64,000 nucleotides of DNA from Pedobacter frigoris. GTDB lineage: Bacteria; Bacteroidota; Bacteroidia; Sphingobacteriales; Sphingobacteriaceae. The notes under the pieces are model-generated. The model was not told the origin of the DNA. It worked only from the letters and a program-made list of their open reading frames with translations, and ran no database searches. This document shows, one piece after another, positions 47,660-57,493 of this stretch (the stretch's first letter is position 1; each line of letters opens with the position of its first letter). A program made the position numbers and the translations under genes. The DNA lies in contig NZ_SWBQ01000001.1 of NCBI RefSeq assembly GCF_005116445.1, forward strand, positions 310,001 to 374,000, read 5' to 3'.

Positions 47660-47862
47660 GTTTCTATGAGGATGCAAAATAAATTTGCTTTTTTATTTGG
47701 TATTGTTATCTATTTTAGATATCAATAGCTTTCAAATCTTTTATTTTTATTTAGTTCATAAGATTACTGACGAATCATAATCAGTTTATTAATAGCTATG
47801 AAATATCCTGGTTTGGAAAGCTAAGCTATTTTCTTGCATGGTTGTTTTATATTTGCCCTGAG

Positions 47863-48486
47863 ATGAAAAAACAGCACATTAAGGACACTTTCGGAAACAT
47901 TGATATTTACTTATTCGACCAGTTGCTAAAAGGCACGTATGATGATTGTCATACGATTCTAGATGCCGGTTGCGGAACAGGCAGAAACTTGCTGTATCTT
48001 TTGCAAAGCGGCGCAAATGTTTTTGGCGTAGATCAAAACCCGGAAGCTATCGCTCAACTTAAAACCCTTGCAAGCTCATTTCCTCAGGTTGATCCGGAAG
48101 AGAACTTTAAAGTAGCTGCTGTAGAGCAGCTACCGTTCGAAAATGAAACCTTTGATCTGGTCATCAGCAGCGCTGTATTACATTTTGCAGAAAATCTCAA
48201 TCATTTTGAAGCCATGCTCAATTCCATGTGGGACGTGCTCAAGTCCGGAGGGTATTTTTTCTGTCGTCTGGCCTCAGAAATAGGCATCGAATCCTTAGTG
48301 AGGTTTATTGGAAACGGGCGGTATATCCTTCCTGATGGATCAGAGCGCTTCCTGGTCAACCAGGAGATGCTGCTCAGACTCACTAAAAAAATTGGAGGCG
48401 AACTTCATGAACCTATTAAGACTACCAATGTCCAAAACCTGAGGAGCATGACCACCTGGTGTGTACGCAAAACGAAATCATCATGA
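47863..48486 (+). CDS. Class I SAM-dependent methyltransferase
   Basis: 207 residues from the ATG at 47863; a TTG at 47842 is open but overlaps the -7 box TATATTTG (47848-47855). Motif I is ILDAGCGTGRNLLYLL, then VFGVDQNPEAI, and FDLVISSAVLHF. Residue 160 onward is basic with a C-terminal WCVRKTK. Substrate unknown. It is divergent from the ars operon and could be arsenic-related, but no ArsM cysteines are visible. Confidence 0.85.
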   Translation: MKKQHIKDTFGNIDIYLFDQLLKGTYDDCHTILDAGCGTGRNLLYLLQSGANVFGVDQNPEAIAQLKTLASSFPQVDPEENFKVAAVEQLPFENETFDLVISSAVLHFAENLNHFEAMLNSMWDVLKSGGYFFCRLASEIGIESLVRFIGNGRYILPDGSERFLVNQEMLLRLTKKIGGELHEPIKTTNVQNLRSMTTWCVRKTKSS

Positions 48487-48520
48487 TTTTATTTTTCAGC
48501 GAAGCTGGAACGGCGTAAGA

Positions 48521-50446
48521 TTATTCAAATACTACAATAATCTTCATGATAACAATGGTTCCGCCGCTATTTGAAGGTGTAGTTACCTGAACACTTGCTC
48601 TTTTGCCCAGTAACTGCATGCGTTCACGACTGATGATACCTGAAAGTGACTTGTGCCCAGGGGCATTGATCCCTTTTTCAGTTTTGCCACTGTCTTCGAT
48701 GATCACTGTGAGCAAATCTTCTTCCAATCCAAAGTAAATATGAAGATTCCCTTTTCCGCTCTCCAGATCTATGCCATGAAGAATAGCATTTTCAACATGG
48801 GGTTGTATTAACATGGGTGGTATCAATATGGCATCCGTATCCTGCACATCCGAGTGTACTATCGTATAGCTAAATGCATCTTCACAACGCATTTGGTGCA
48901 GACTGATATAATTTTCCAGGGCCTCAATTTCATCATTTAACGGAACCAGATCTTCCCGGCTCATTTCCAGGCTGCTACGTAACAAACGACTGAAACGGTT
49001 GAGATATTTAATGGCGGCTTCCTTTTTATCCAGACGAACGAAACTTTGTACAGCCGCAAGAGTATTAAAGATAAAATGGGGTTCCATCTGTGTCCGTAGC
49101 AATTTTTGCTGCAATAATACCTTTTCTTTTTCCGCTCTGAAGCGACGCTGACGAAAGCTATAATATAAAAACAACAGCATCATTCCCAGCAATATGATAC
49201 CGAGTACTAAAACAGCAAGCCATAATCGATTTTGTTGCAATTGCAGCCGATTGAGTCTGATGTTTTCATTTAAAGTACGGATGGATCGATCTTTTGCCTG
49301 CAATTGATAAAGTGAACTCATCTCTGCGGCAACTTGTGTATTTTCCATTTCATAAATGTCCTTCTGTATCGTCGCTACATGTTTCAATGCAGATATTGCC
49401 TGATCTTTTTTGCCCTGCAATTGGTACAAAGTTGCTAAGGCCTCGTGGTAAATGATGGCGTTACTGGCGAACATGATCTTTGGGTGCTTTTCCTGTAGCC
49501 TAGTCGCCTGTTGAATATATGGCTTAGCCAAAGCCTGTCGGTTATGCTCAAGATGAAACGTTGCTACATTGCAATAGTCAATAAATAGGTTGTTGATAAG
49601 AACGACCGATTTATCAGTCGCATAGCGTTGTTCGTCGCTTTCCATTTTTAACAACTGATAATGGAGCAGGGAGTCTTTCTGATCGATGGTGCTAAAGTAG
49701 TGCATCTTGGAATCGTACAGGTAACTTATATTGTACTTGTCGGGATCCTGGTCATGTAAAGCTTCTAATTTAAGGAGATAGGGCAGAAAACTTGCTGCCG
49801 GTTCCTCCCGCATTTTCAATGTCTGGATCAATTGTACCAACACGCGCTGTTTGTGTACATCTCCCACCGGCAACGAATCACAGAGGGGTAATGCTGCACG
49901 GTTCATTTTCTCGGCGAGGTCATATTGAAAAGTTTTCAGGTTGCTTTGTGCAGCGGACAGCAACATCGCCGATTTTGCTTGAAAGGATAAATCAATGGTG
50001 GAATCGGACAGGACTATTGCTGCAGCTTTGTTGTAATAGTAGCCCGCTTCTTTCTGCCTTGACTCCATACTGCAGACATTGCCCATACCGTTGTAAATCA
50101 TTGCCTTTGTTTTTAGGTTGCCGCTGGTAGGTTCAATCAGTTCGAGCGCTTGTCCAATTAAAATACGGGCAGAATCTCGTCCCTGCATTCCATACAATCG
50201 AGCCAGTTGATATTTTACCTCCACAGCAAGTACGGTATCTTTTAGAACAGCTGGTTTTTTAGCCATCTGTTGCCATACCGTAACTAGCGAGTCACTGTTA
50301 CTGGGCCCTGGCGTGATCTTTATTAATGTATCGACCTGCGATGAAATGGGTGTTTCGTGCTGAAAAATTGGAGTGCTATGGTTATTGCATGAGAAAAGCA
50401 AGAAGCATATCGGCACCCAAAGCATCAATCGTATTGTTCGTTTCAT
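48521..50446 (-). CDS. TPR-containing LytS-type sensor histidine kinase
   Basis: 641 residues. The start MKRTIRLMLWVPICFLLFSC ends in a lipobox-like LFSC. A long helical TPR-like region (about 50-370) and a membrane helix near 402-426 (LWLAVLVLGIILLGMMLLFL) follow. The His_kinase domain has EPHFIFNTLAAVQSF with the phosphoacceptor histidine near 453, and an HATPase with MLIQPHVENAILHG and EDSGK. It forms a two-component pair with the LytTR regulator it overlaps by 4 bases. Confidence 0.9.
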   Translation of the reverse strand: MKRTIRLMLWVPICFLLFSCNNHSTPIFQHETPISSQVDTLIKITPGPSNSDSLVTVWQQMAKKPAVLKDTVLAVEVKYQLARLYGMQGRDSARILIGQALELIEPTSGNLKTKAMIYNGMGNVCSMESRQKEAGYYYNKAAAIVLSDSTIDLSFQAKSAMLLSAAQSNLKTFQYDLAEKMNRAALPLCDSLPVGDVHKQRVLVQLIQTLKMREEPAASFLPYLLKLEALHDQDPDKYNISYLYDSKMHYFSTIDQKDSLLHYQLLKMESDEQRYATDKSVVLINNLFIDYCNVATFHLEHNRQALAKPYIQQATRLQEKHPKIMFASNAIIYHEALATLYQLQGKKDQAISALKHVATIQKDIYEMENTQVAAEMSSLYQLQAKDRSIRTLNENIRLNRLQLQQNRLWLAVLVLGIILLGMMLLFLYYSFRQRRFRAEKEKVLLQQKLLRTQMEPHFIFNTLAAVQSFVRLDKKEAAIKYLNRFSRLLRSSLEMSREDLVPLNDEIEALENYISLHQMRCEDAFSYTIVHSDVQDTDAILIPPMLIQPHVENAILHGIDLESGKGNLHIYFGLEEDLLTVIIEDSGKTEKGINAPGHKSLSGIISRERMQLLGKRASVQVTTPSNSGGTIVIMKIIVVFE

Positions 50447-51195
50447 TTTTTTGATGATAGTAACGTTAATATCGCATTTCTTCGGCGCATAGAAATCGGA
50501 ATTTCTTCTTTGTTTTTGAGTACGATATATTCTGAGCGGTTAATTCCTGTCACATGCTGTCTATTGACCAGATAAGATTGATGTGTCCGCAAAAAATGGG
50601 GTGCAGGCAGTAGGTCTTCATAATATTTGAGTGGTTTGGAAATGAGTTCCTCTGTGCCGTCACTGAAAAAGAAAAATGTGTATGGCCCATCGCCTTTACA
50701 ATAAACAATATCATGTACGGGTACAATCCGCATATTGTTGAGGGTATTCAGCACGATGCTTTCCGGTAGTTCGCCTAGGGTCATGGAGTCCTGAGTCAGT
50801 GACAATTGCTGCATCCATTGTGGGTTGCTTTGGCGACGTCGACGAAAGCGTTCAAGTGCTTCTTTTAGCTCCGTCTGGTCCACAGGTTTCAAAAGATAAT
50901 CCAATGCCCCGTATTTGATCGCCTTAATGGCAAAATGATTGTATGCTGTAATAAAGATAATATTGGGCGGGATAGGATCAAGCTTTTTCAGTAAATCGAA
51001 GGCTGTTCCATCACGAAGCTGTATGTCCAATAAGACCACATCGGGCTGCGTTTCTGCAATCAGCTTTTGAGCTGTACGTACACTGTCTGCCCAGCCCAAA
51101 AGTTCGGCATCTTTTTCCAATCCGATGAGAAAGCTGATCTCTTTACGGACGACCGGCTCGTCTTCGATAATAGCAACTTTGATAATAATGGCCAT
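50443..51195 (-). CDS. LytTR family response regulator
   Basis: 250 residues. The receiver domain has acidic residues at 11-13, phosphoacceptor D57 (VVLLDIQLRDG) and LLKPVD. The LytTR DNA-binding domain (about 145-250) includes IVYCKGDGPYTFFFFSDG and HFLRTHQSYLVNRQHV. It is the partner of the kinase that follows. Likely targets are the genes across the divergent intergenic region. Confidence 0.93.
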   Translation of the reverse strand: MAIIIKVAIIEDEPVVRKEISFLIGLEKDAELLGWADSVRTAQKLIAETQPDVVLLDIQLRDGTAFDLLKKLDPIPPNIIFITAYNHFAIKAIKYGALDYLLKPVDQTELKEALERFRRRRQSNPQWMQQLSLTQDSMTLGELPESIVLNTLNNMRIVPVHDIVYCKGDGPYTFFFFSDGTEELISKPLKYYEDLLPAPHFLRTHQSYLVNRQHVTGINRSEYIVLKNKEEIPISMRRRNAILTLLSSKK

Positions 51196-51519
51196 ATTTT
51201 GTTTGTCATAAAGATAATATAATACCAGGTCTGTTGCTCTAGATCATTTACGATTCGTTTGTAGTTTTTACAAATCGCATAAAAATCCACGAGTGCGCCA
51301 TTTTTTAAGTTTGTCCATCTGCTGTCCTCGCCAGCAGACATGAATTCCGAGCCCGGATAGTCCAAATAAATCCAGCTGTCACGATCGTGTGCGGATTGTA
51401 AACCAGCAATAGCGAATCATAAAGGGTTTTATCATTTAAGTACAATGGGCATTATTTTTAATCATCAATTAATGCCTAGGATTATCCTATGCAATGGTTT
51501 AACAATAAAAAAATAAGAA
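51196..51519. other. Divergent intergenic region between the LytTR regulator and the secreted protein
   Basis: 324 bases. TTTGTA (about 51258-51263) and TACAAA (about 51269-51274) form an inverted repeat separated by GTTTT, the best candidate regulator site. No clear gene is seen. An A-rich tract precedes the ATG at 51520. Confidence 0.35.
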
Positions 51520-51873
51520 ATGAAAAGATTATTTATGAGTTTGGTAGCTGTGGCTGTTATGTCATCTGCTGCCTTTGCGGCTTCAGGTAAAAAAGCGTCT
51601 GCAGAAAAATCAGTTCGTACGACAAACGCACACAAATCAACGGTCGGAAAGAGCTATGCTAAGGTAACGGAAGAAGTTAAAGAAACCAAGGTTGGTAATG
51701 CAGTGCTTCAAAGTTGTCGTTATACGCTTAAAGTATACAATGCACAAGGAGAGTATCAGTTTTCACATGTTATTAATGGTGTAGTTAGTGATGACCTTGG
51801 AGGTTATTCTAGTTGCAGCGATTTTTTTGCGAGAATGAGAAAGGCTTTTAGTGCAGTTTACGATATCCAATAA
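51520..51873 (+). CDS. Small secreted protein of unknown function
   Basis: 117 residues. The signal peptide is MKRLFMSLVAVAVMSSAAFA. A basic Lys/Ser/Thr-rich stretch follows, then a compact C-terminal segment (CRYTLKVYNAQGEYQFSHV, GYSSCSDFFARMRKAF) with two cysteines near 69 and 100 that could form a disulphide. Not recognised. A terminator separates it from the GLPGLI gene. Confidence 0.65.
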   Translation: MKRLFMSLVAVAVMSSAAFAASGKKASAEKSVRTTNAHKSTVGKSYAKVTEEVKETKVGNAVLQSCRYTLKVYNAQGEYQFSHVINGVVSDDLGGYSSCSDFFARMRKAFSAVYDIQ

Positions 51874-51875
51874 CA

Positions 51876-51926
51876 GGGTGCTGTTTCCTATGTTTGTTGA
51901 TGACACATGTAGGAAACAGCCCTTTT
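51876..51926 (+). terminator. Terminator after the small secreted protein
   Basis: CTGTTTCCTA (51881-51890) pairs with TAGGAAACAG (51910-51919), extended by GGG/CCC, followed by TTTT. The 19-base loop is long. Confidence 0.75.
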
Positions 51927-51942
51927 ATAGCTTTTTAAACTT

Positions 51943-52731
51943 ATGAAATACTACTTATCGTTTTGTTTATTATTCTGTTTAACCTACTGTGCACAGGCGC
52001 AAAAATTGCATGTGGAGTACGAGTATATTCCCTCTGCAATGGCGACTTTTCGTGAACAGGTGTATTACATTGATGCTATGAAGACGGCTGTCCGCGATTC
52101 TATACCAGTTGCTCCCACTGCTGGCGATGCTGACAATGCAAGTGATGAAATATCTGCTGATTTCTCCATGATGCTGAATACAGGTACAAATTACAGACGT
52201 ATTGTGATTCAGAAAAGTGGGGAACGTGACTTGGGGGAAACACGTTCACTCCAGGGAAAGAATTATTTGGTGATGGATAAATTTCCTGTCATCGAATGGA
52301 ATACCAACTATACGGAAACGGACACCTTGGGTAAATATATATGTCATAAGGCGACGGCAGATTATCGAGGTACGAAATTGATCGCTTATTACACAAATGA
52401 AATTCCGGTGCCGGCTGGACCTTACAAATTTGGTGGACTCCCGGGACTTATCGTGATGCTGTACAATGAAGGTGCTAACCCCCACTACTGGTTGCTCAAA
52501 AAAGTGTCTTATCCCTACAATGGAGATATTCCGGTAGATGAAAAATATATCTATTCGCTGCCCAAATTATTATTGGAAGATTATGTCAAGAAAGATGAGG
52601 TGCTGATAGAAGAACAGATGCGCATCATGGAAAGCAAAATGCCTGTAATGGAGGGGGTCACGGTGGAAAGGAATAAAGTACGCGGTACTGTTGAGCAGGT
52701 TTATGAATGGGAATCAGGTAAACGGAAATGA
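51943..52731 (+). CDS. GLPGLI family protein
   Basis: 262 residues. The signal peptide ends TYCAQAQ. The family motif is FGGLPGLIVMLYNE near 165. GLPGLI proteins are exported in Bacteroidota and often accompany TonB-receptor-like barrels; function is unknown. Its ATGA end overlaps the barrel gene by 4 bases. Confidence 0.88.
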   Translation: MKYYLSFCLLFCLTYCAQAQKLHVEYEYIPSAMATFREQVYYIDAMKTAVRDSIPVAPTAGDADNASDEISADFSMMLNTGTNYRRIVIQKSGERDLGETRSLQGKNYLVMDKFPVIEWNTNYTETDTLGKYICHKATADYRGTKLIAYYTNEIPVPAGPYKFGGLPGLIVMLYNEGANPHYWLLKKVSYPYNGDIPVDEKYIYSLPKLLLEDYVKKDEVLIEEQMRIMESKMPVMEGVTVERNKVRGTVEQVYEWESGKRK

Positions 52732-55409
52732 TTACTCATTCCGGTCTGTATCGATATACATTGATGATCTGTTTGTGCTCGGTCGTTTATTGTGCACAGG
52801 CACAGTTGGCTATTCATGGACAAGTAACTACTGCCGGGTTACCCTTAGGAGGGGTTCGGGTAGATGCCCGTTTAGATGGGGCCTCGGCCTTTATGGCCTA
52901 TACTTTCACAGATGGGAATGGCGGATACCGGTTGGCTCTAGGCCAAACAGGCAGAATTGTTGTCAGCTTCAGGGCACTCAGCTATGAGCCGGTAACAAAA
53001 ATAATTGAACTGAGACAGACCGATACCTTGCTCAACCTAGCGCTCGTACCTGGTGGTGTGGAGCGACTGCAGGAAATAATCATAAACGCAAAGCGTCCTT
53101 ATGGACGTGGAAGGGATACCATAGAACTGGATGTAAAATCATTTCTGCAGGGTGACGAACGCACGGTGGAGGATCTGCTGAGGAAGATTCCCGGATTGAA
53201 TGTCGGTACCGATGGCAGCATCAAAATCGGTGAAAAGGAAGTTGAGAAGGTCATGATAGAAGGGGATGATTTTTTTGAAAAGGGATATCGGTTACTCACC
53301 CAAAATATGTCGGTCCAACCACTGGATAAGGTGCAGGTGTTACAACGTTATTCCAACAACAAGCACTTGAAAGGAATCGAAAATTCAGACAAAGTCGCCT
53401 TGAACCTGCAACTCAAAGAAGACAGCAAAAATCAATGGCTGGGTTCGGTATCTGCTTCTGGAACGCCGGTCGAACCATTTTTTTACCAGGCGAGCATCAA
53501 TGTGATGAATTTTGGAAAACGAAACAAGTATTATCTGCTGGGCACAGCCAATAATCACGGTTTAGATGCCCTGAGCAGTATAAACTATCTGCTCTACTCG
53601 GGACAAACTGACGAACCCGGGCAAATCGGTGTAGGTATCACAACTCCGACTCTTATTGATAACACGCCCGACCTACCGGGGTTTGATTATAGAAGGACTA
53701 ATTTTAACCAAGATAAGCTACTGTCATTCAATACGATATTGAATCCTTCTAAACGTCTCAAGATCAAGTGGCTAGGCTTTGCAAATCCCACAAAAAAATC
53801 GTTCTACAGAAATACAGTACAGGAATATGATATTGAGGATATACAGTTTACCTATACTGAAGGATATGAGCTTAATAGGAAAATAAACAATTACTATTCC
53901 AGATGGGAGATGCATTATGATGTCAGCAATCGCTCTACTTTGATTTATACCGGAAGTTTGGGATCGCTCGGTAAATACGATAGTGGGGCTCTGGTGTTTA
54001 ATGGGGAGCGTACAACGGAACTGACCAAAATGAAAGGCTACCTGACCAACCAACTCCTCACGCATACGTATAAGCTGTCGGACAACGAGGCTATTGTGAG
54101 TTCTGCCCGTTGGATCATGCAAAAATCACCATTGCATTATCAGATCGATCAGTATTACTACGATGATCTGTTTCAGGTGGGGGATGTTTCTAATGTTTAC
54201 CAGCATGCCAAAAATGATCTTCAGTACGCAGGCATCACATCGCATTATGTAAAGAAAAAGAAAGGCGGTGATTTTATGGAAGTGGCCGTTGCCAATGAAT
54301 ATAAAAGTCAAACGCTTGTGACAGACTTTATATTGCAGCGGGAAGATGGCAGCCAAATCCGTCCTTCTGGATTTTCAAATCAGGTCAACTTCAGGACCAA
54401 TAATACGCATGTCATGACCAAGTATACCATCAAAAGAAGGATGTGGCAATTGACTCCGCAGTTGCGCGCGGGATTTATGCAGCGCGATTTAAGTAATGAT
54501 GGCGTTTCCAGGAATCAAAATAATTGGTTGATTTCTTCGAGCTTGTTTACAAAATGGTTAATACACCATAAAGGGAAGTTGGAGGGCGAACTTTCTTTCC
54601 AACAAATGAGTTCTGAGCTCATGGATGTCGTGCCAAATTATTTCAATACGGGTATCCAGAATTTTGTAAAGGGGCTCGACGATATGGCCACATTAAACAA
54701 CTCTGCGGCGGTAATTACCTATACCTATGGCAATATGCTGGATAAATTTTTCGCCAATTTCTCCCTTGGTCATAAAACGATGTTCGACTATATCAGTAAC
54801 CAACGTAGCCTGAATCCTAATTTCAATCTAACGGAGCAGATACTCCTGAAAGATAAAAAAACTATGTTTTATAAAGCACAGTTCAACTATTATGTAAAGT
54901 TGCTGAATGGGAATTTCAGGGTGGATATGGGGGCAGATTTTTCGGAGTATGAAACCAGTATTGTCGGCGTGGGCAAGCGCAGAATAGAGTCCGGTTCCTA
55001 CGACTATGGTCTATCGTTTAGAAGTGTGTGGAAATCCAGACTGAACATACATTCGGGATCGCATATACAGATTAGATCTTTCAACAGTGAGCATATGGAT
55101 CGACTGAAAAATACATACAGTTTTCTGCATATTTTTTTCAATGTCGCCGAGGATATTCAGGCTAATATGAAAAATGAGGCCTATCGTTTTGGTGATTTTC
55201 TCTCTGAATCGCCCAAAACATATTTCTTTTCGGATGTTTCTCTTTCTTATGATGTCAAGAAAATCAAGACCAAATTTAATATATCGGCCAAAAACCTATT
55301 CAACAACCGTCAATTCAGTAATGCCATCATCACTGATACGTACCGTGCTATAACGGAATACCGATTGTTGCCCCGCTATGCAGCATTAGGACTTGACTAT
55401 CGTTTCTGA
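52728..55409 (+). CDS. TonB-dependent-receptor-like outer membrane barrel protein
   Basis: 893 residues. The signal peptide ends VVYCAQAQ, similar to that of the GLPGLI protein. A carboxypeptidase-regulatory-like domain lies at about 27-105, a plug-like region at about 112-230 (TVEDLLRKIPGLNVGTDGSI), then a beta barrel ending RLLPRYAALGLDYRF with terminal Phe. It is probably an importer or surface barrel. Translationally coupled to GLPGLI. Confidence 0.85.
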   Translation: MITHSGLYRYTLMICLCSVVYCAQAQLAIHGQVTTAGLPLGGVRVDARLDGASAFMAYTFTDGNGGYRLALGQTGRIVVSFRALSYEPVTKIIELRQTDTLLNLALVPGGVERLQEIIINAKRPYGRGRDTIELDVKSFLQGDERTVEDLLRKIPGLNVGTDGSIKIGEKEVEKVMIEGDDFFEKGYRLLTQNMSVQPLDKVQVLQRYSNNKHLKGIENSDKVALNLQLKEDSKNQWLGSVSASGTPVEPFFYQASINVMNFGKRNKYYLLGTANNHGLDALSSINYLLYSGQTDEPGQIGVGITTPTLIDNTPDLPGFDYRRTNFNQDKLLSFNTILNPSKRLKIKWLGFANPTKKSFYRNTVQEYDIEDIQFTYTEGYELNRKINNYYSRWEMHYDVSNRSTLIYTGSLGSLGKYDSGALVFNGERTTELTKMKGYLTNQLLTHTYKLSDNEAIVSSARWIMQKSPLHYQIDQYYYDDLFQVGDVSNVYQHAKNDLQYAGITSHYVKKKKGGDFMEVAVANEYKSQTLVTDFILQREDGSQIRPSGFSNQVNFRTNNTHVMTKYTIKRRMWQLTPQLRAGFMQRDLSNDGVSRNQNNWLISSSLFTKWLIHHKGKLEGELSFQQMSSELMDVVPNYFNTGIQNFVKGLDDMATLNNSAAVITYTYGNMLDKFFANFSLGHKTMFDYISNQRSLNPNFNLTEQILLKDKKTMFYKAQFNYYVKLLNGNFRVDMGADFSEYETSIVGVGKRRIESGSYDYGLSFRSVWKSRLNIHSGSHIQIRSFNSEHMDRLKNTYSFLHIFFNVAEDIQANMKNEAYRFGDFLSESPKTYFFSDVSLSYDVKKIKTKFNISAKNLFNNRQFSNAIITDTYRAITEYRLLPRYAALGLDYRF

Positions 55410-55518
55410 GATCTTGATTCTAAAAATCATCAACGAAATCATCGTGATTTATTTTGCAGCTCATTGTTTCCTTGGTTAACTTTGTTTTTCAATAGATGAG
55501 TATGAGAGGAGTCGCTAG

Positions 55519-55725
55519 ATGAATTCTGAGTTTACGATCATGTATGAAAAGGCAGAGCTGGAAGAGGCGTTGCGGGCTATAAAGTCAACGCTGGGTAAGT
55601 GTGAGAAAGTCGTTCTCAAGCTAAAAGAAAATTCTGCTCAGTATACCTTAATGATCCGGAGGATTGATGCGTTCCGTATTTCGGCTGAACTGATACAAAG
55701 GGAGCTGGACAGATCCACGGATTAG
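55519..55725 (+). CDS. Small helical protein of unknown function
   Basis: 68 residues, mostly amphipathic helix (EKAELEEALRAIKSTLGKCEKV, shown in part as LEEALRAIKSTLGKCE), no signal. It stands alone between the barrel gene and the propeller-YceI gene. Not recognised. Confidence 0.5.
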   Translation: MNSEFTIMYEKAELEEALRAIKSTLGKCEKVVLKLKENSAQYTLMIRRIDAFRISAELIQRELDRSTD

Positions 55726-55843
55726 GTTGCAAAACTTTATTTACAAAATTTACATTTTTATTTACAATCCAAATTCGTTGCGCCGAAAGATATCAAAGTA
55801 GATTCGCTGAATCAATTTTGACAGGATCAGTAAATAAAAAGTT

Positions 55844-57493
55844 ATGAAATACATACACGTATATGCTTTGTTCTTAATGTCTGTTTTTCTCACATCCTGT
55901 GGACAAGACAAAACAGGCCTGCCACAAGATAACATCAAGTCCGAAATTAACGACATAGGGCCTAACATCATGGTTCGTAATATAAAAAATGGAAGAAATG
56001 GTACCATTTTGATCGCTGGTCCGAACAACTCATCATTTGGTGATGTTTTTCGATACGATGCCCGTCTGCCGGAAGTGCAGGGAAAATCTTTTACCAACCT
56101 CACCGGCAAAATAGGTCCGCACCGGTTCTGGGATGTCCTGGAAGATCGACGAGGAAATACTTGGTTCACTTCTACTGATTCAGGAGTTTATTATTACAAC
56201 GGGAAATCCATTCAACATTTCACTACCACGGAGGGACTTGCCGATAATCGGGTGATGTTTGTTTATGAAGATAAAGCCGGCATTATTTGGTTCGGCACTG
56301 GAAATGGCCTGAGCAGTTACGATGGGAAATCTTTTCGAAGTTTTAAAAACCCGAATCCCTCGCGTGATTATAGCGGAAGAAACTGGAACAATGATATTAC
56401 GAAAATCCTCGAAGATAAAACCGGCAAATTGTGGGTTGGTACAAGGGGCGCCGCATTTGTTTATGACGGAAAAACATTTACCACGCTAACCCATAAAGGC
56501 GAACCCTTTATCGACGTTTGGGCTATAATGGAAGATAGAAAAGGCAATATTTGGCTCAGCGGTTTCAATGGCTTTAAAGTAAGCCAGACCGGTGGCCTCT
56601 GGCGCTATAACGCTAGCACCTTTACTAAGGTATCGGAGAGAGGTGCTTATACGATAATCGAGGATGAGAAAGGAAACATCTGGACTACTGGTCCGGTAAA
56701 TCCTGCTAATTCTACCGTTCAGGCACTTTCTCGTTATGATGCAAAGTCTCTGTATAGTAATAAGCCCACGGTAACCGAAATCAAGTCTGGAAATGCTTTT
56801 TATGGGCTTTTGGAAGCTAACGATGGAAGTATTTGGTTTGGCGATGCGACCGGCGTGTATCGTTATGATGGAAAGACCATCACGGATTTTTATAATAAAG
56901 CCGGTCAGAAAAAATATATCATAGATACGAAGCAAAGTGCTGTAGTATGGAAAGGTTCTACGCTACTTGGTGGATGGGAAGGTTCTAAGTTTCTTGGTGA
57001 TGGTTCCCAAACAGGGGACGTCGATATATTAAAAGGAGAATTGTTGATCGACAACCGTCATCTGGTGGGCGGTACAGTTGAAGTCGACATGAATACAATT
57101 GGAAATTTTGTTGATCAACGTTCACTCAATCAATTACCTGCATTTTTTGATGTCAAAAAATTCCCTGTTTCTACATTCGCAATTACGAAGGTTGAAACAG
57201 GGAATACAAAAGTTCCAAGTGATGGAAGCATAAGAGTTAATTATGGAAATATAAAAGTTACCGGGAACCTGACGCTTGAAGGCATCACGAAGGCAGTTAC
57301 TTTTCCAGCCAGAATGCAATTTAAGCACGGAATGGACGGAACTGTCGAGATGAATGGCACGCTGATCATTGATCGAACAGATTGGAGTATCGATTATGCA
57401 TCAGAAAAGCACTTTGATAAGTCTGGTGATGGAACTATTTCGGACGACGTTAAACTCTTTATGAAAATCGTGGCAAAAAAAATCAAACGCTAA
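55844..57493 (+). CDS. Lipoprotein with two-component-regulator propeller and C-terminal YceI domain
   Basis: 549 residues. The signal peptide ends in the lipobox LTSC. From about 50 to 355 there are propeller blades of the type GxGxGLSSYDG, WFGTGNGLSSYDGKSF, WVGTRGAAFVYDGKTF and WFGDATGVYRYDGKT, as found in the sensor part of hybrid kinases. From about 363 a YceI domain follows (YIIDTKQSAVVWKGSTLLGG in type, ending VKLFMKIVAKK), a lipocalin-like isoprenoid-binding fold. No kinase is present. The gene converges with and overlaps the regulator gene by 11 bases. Confidence 0.85.
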   Translation: MKYIHVYALFLMSVFLTSCGQDKTGLPQDNIKSEINDIGPNIMVRNIKNGRNGTILIAGPNNSSFGDVFRYDARLPEVQGKSFTNLTGKIGPHRFWDVLEDRRGNTWFTSTDSGVYYYNGKSIQHFTTTEGLADNRVMFVYEDKAGIIWFGTGNGLSSYDGKSFRSFKNPNPSRDYSGRNWNNDITKILEDKTGKLWVGTRGAAFVYDGKTFTTLTHKGEPFIDVWAIMEDRKGNIWLSGFNGFKVSQTGGLWRYNASTFTKVSERGAYTIIEDEKGNIWTTGPVNPANSTVQALSRYDAKSLYSNKPTVTEIKSGNAFYGLLEANDGSIWFGDATGVYRYDGKTITDFYNKAGQKKYIIDTKQSAVVWKGSTLLGGWEGSKFLGDGSQTGDVDILKGELLIDNRHLVGGTVEVDMNTIGNFVDQRSLNQLPAFFDVKKFPVSTFAITKVETGNTKVPSDGSIRVNYGNIKVTGNLTLEGITKAVTFPARMQFKHGMDGTVEMNGTLIIDRTDWSIDYASEKHFDKSGDGTISDDVKLFMKIVAKKIKR

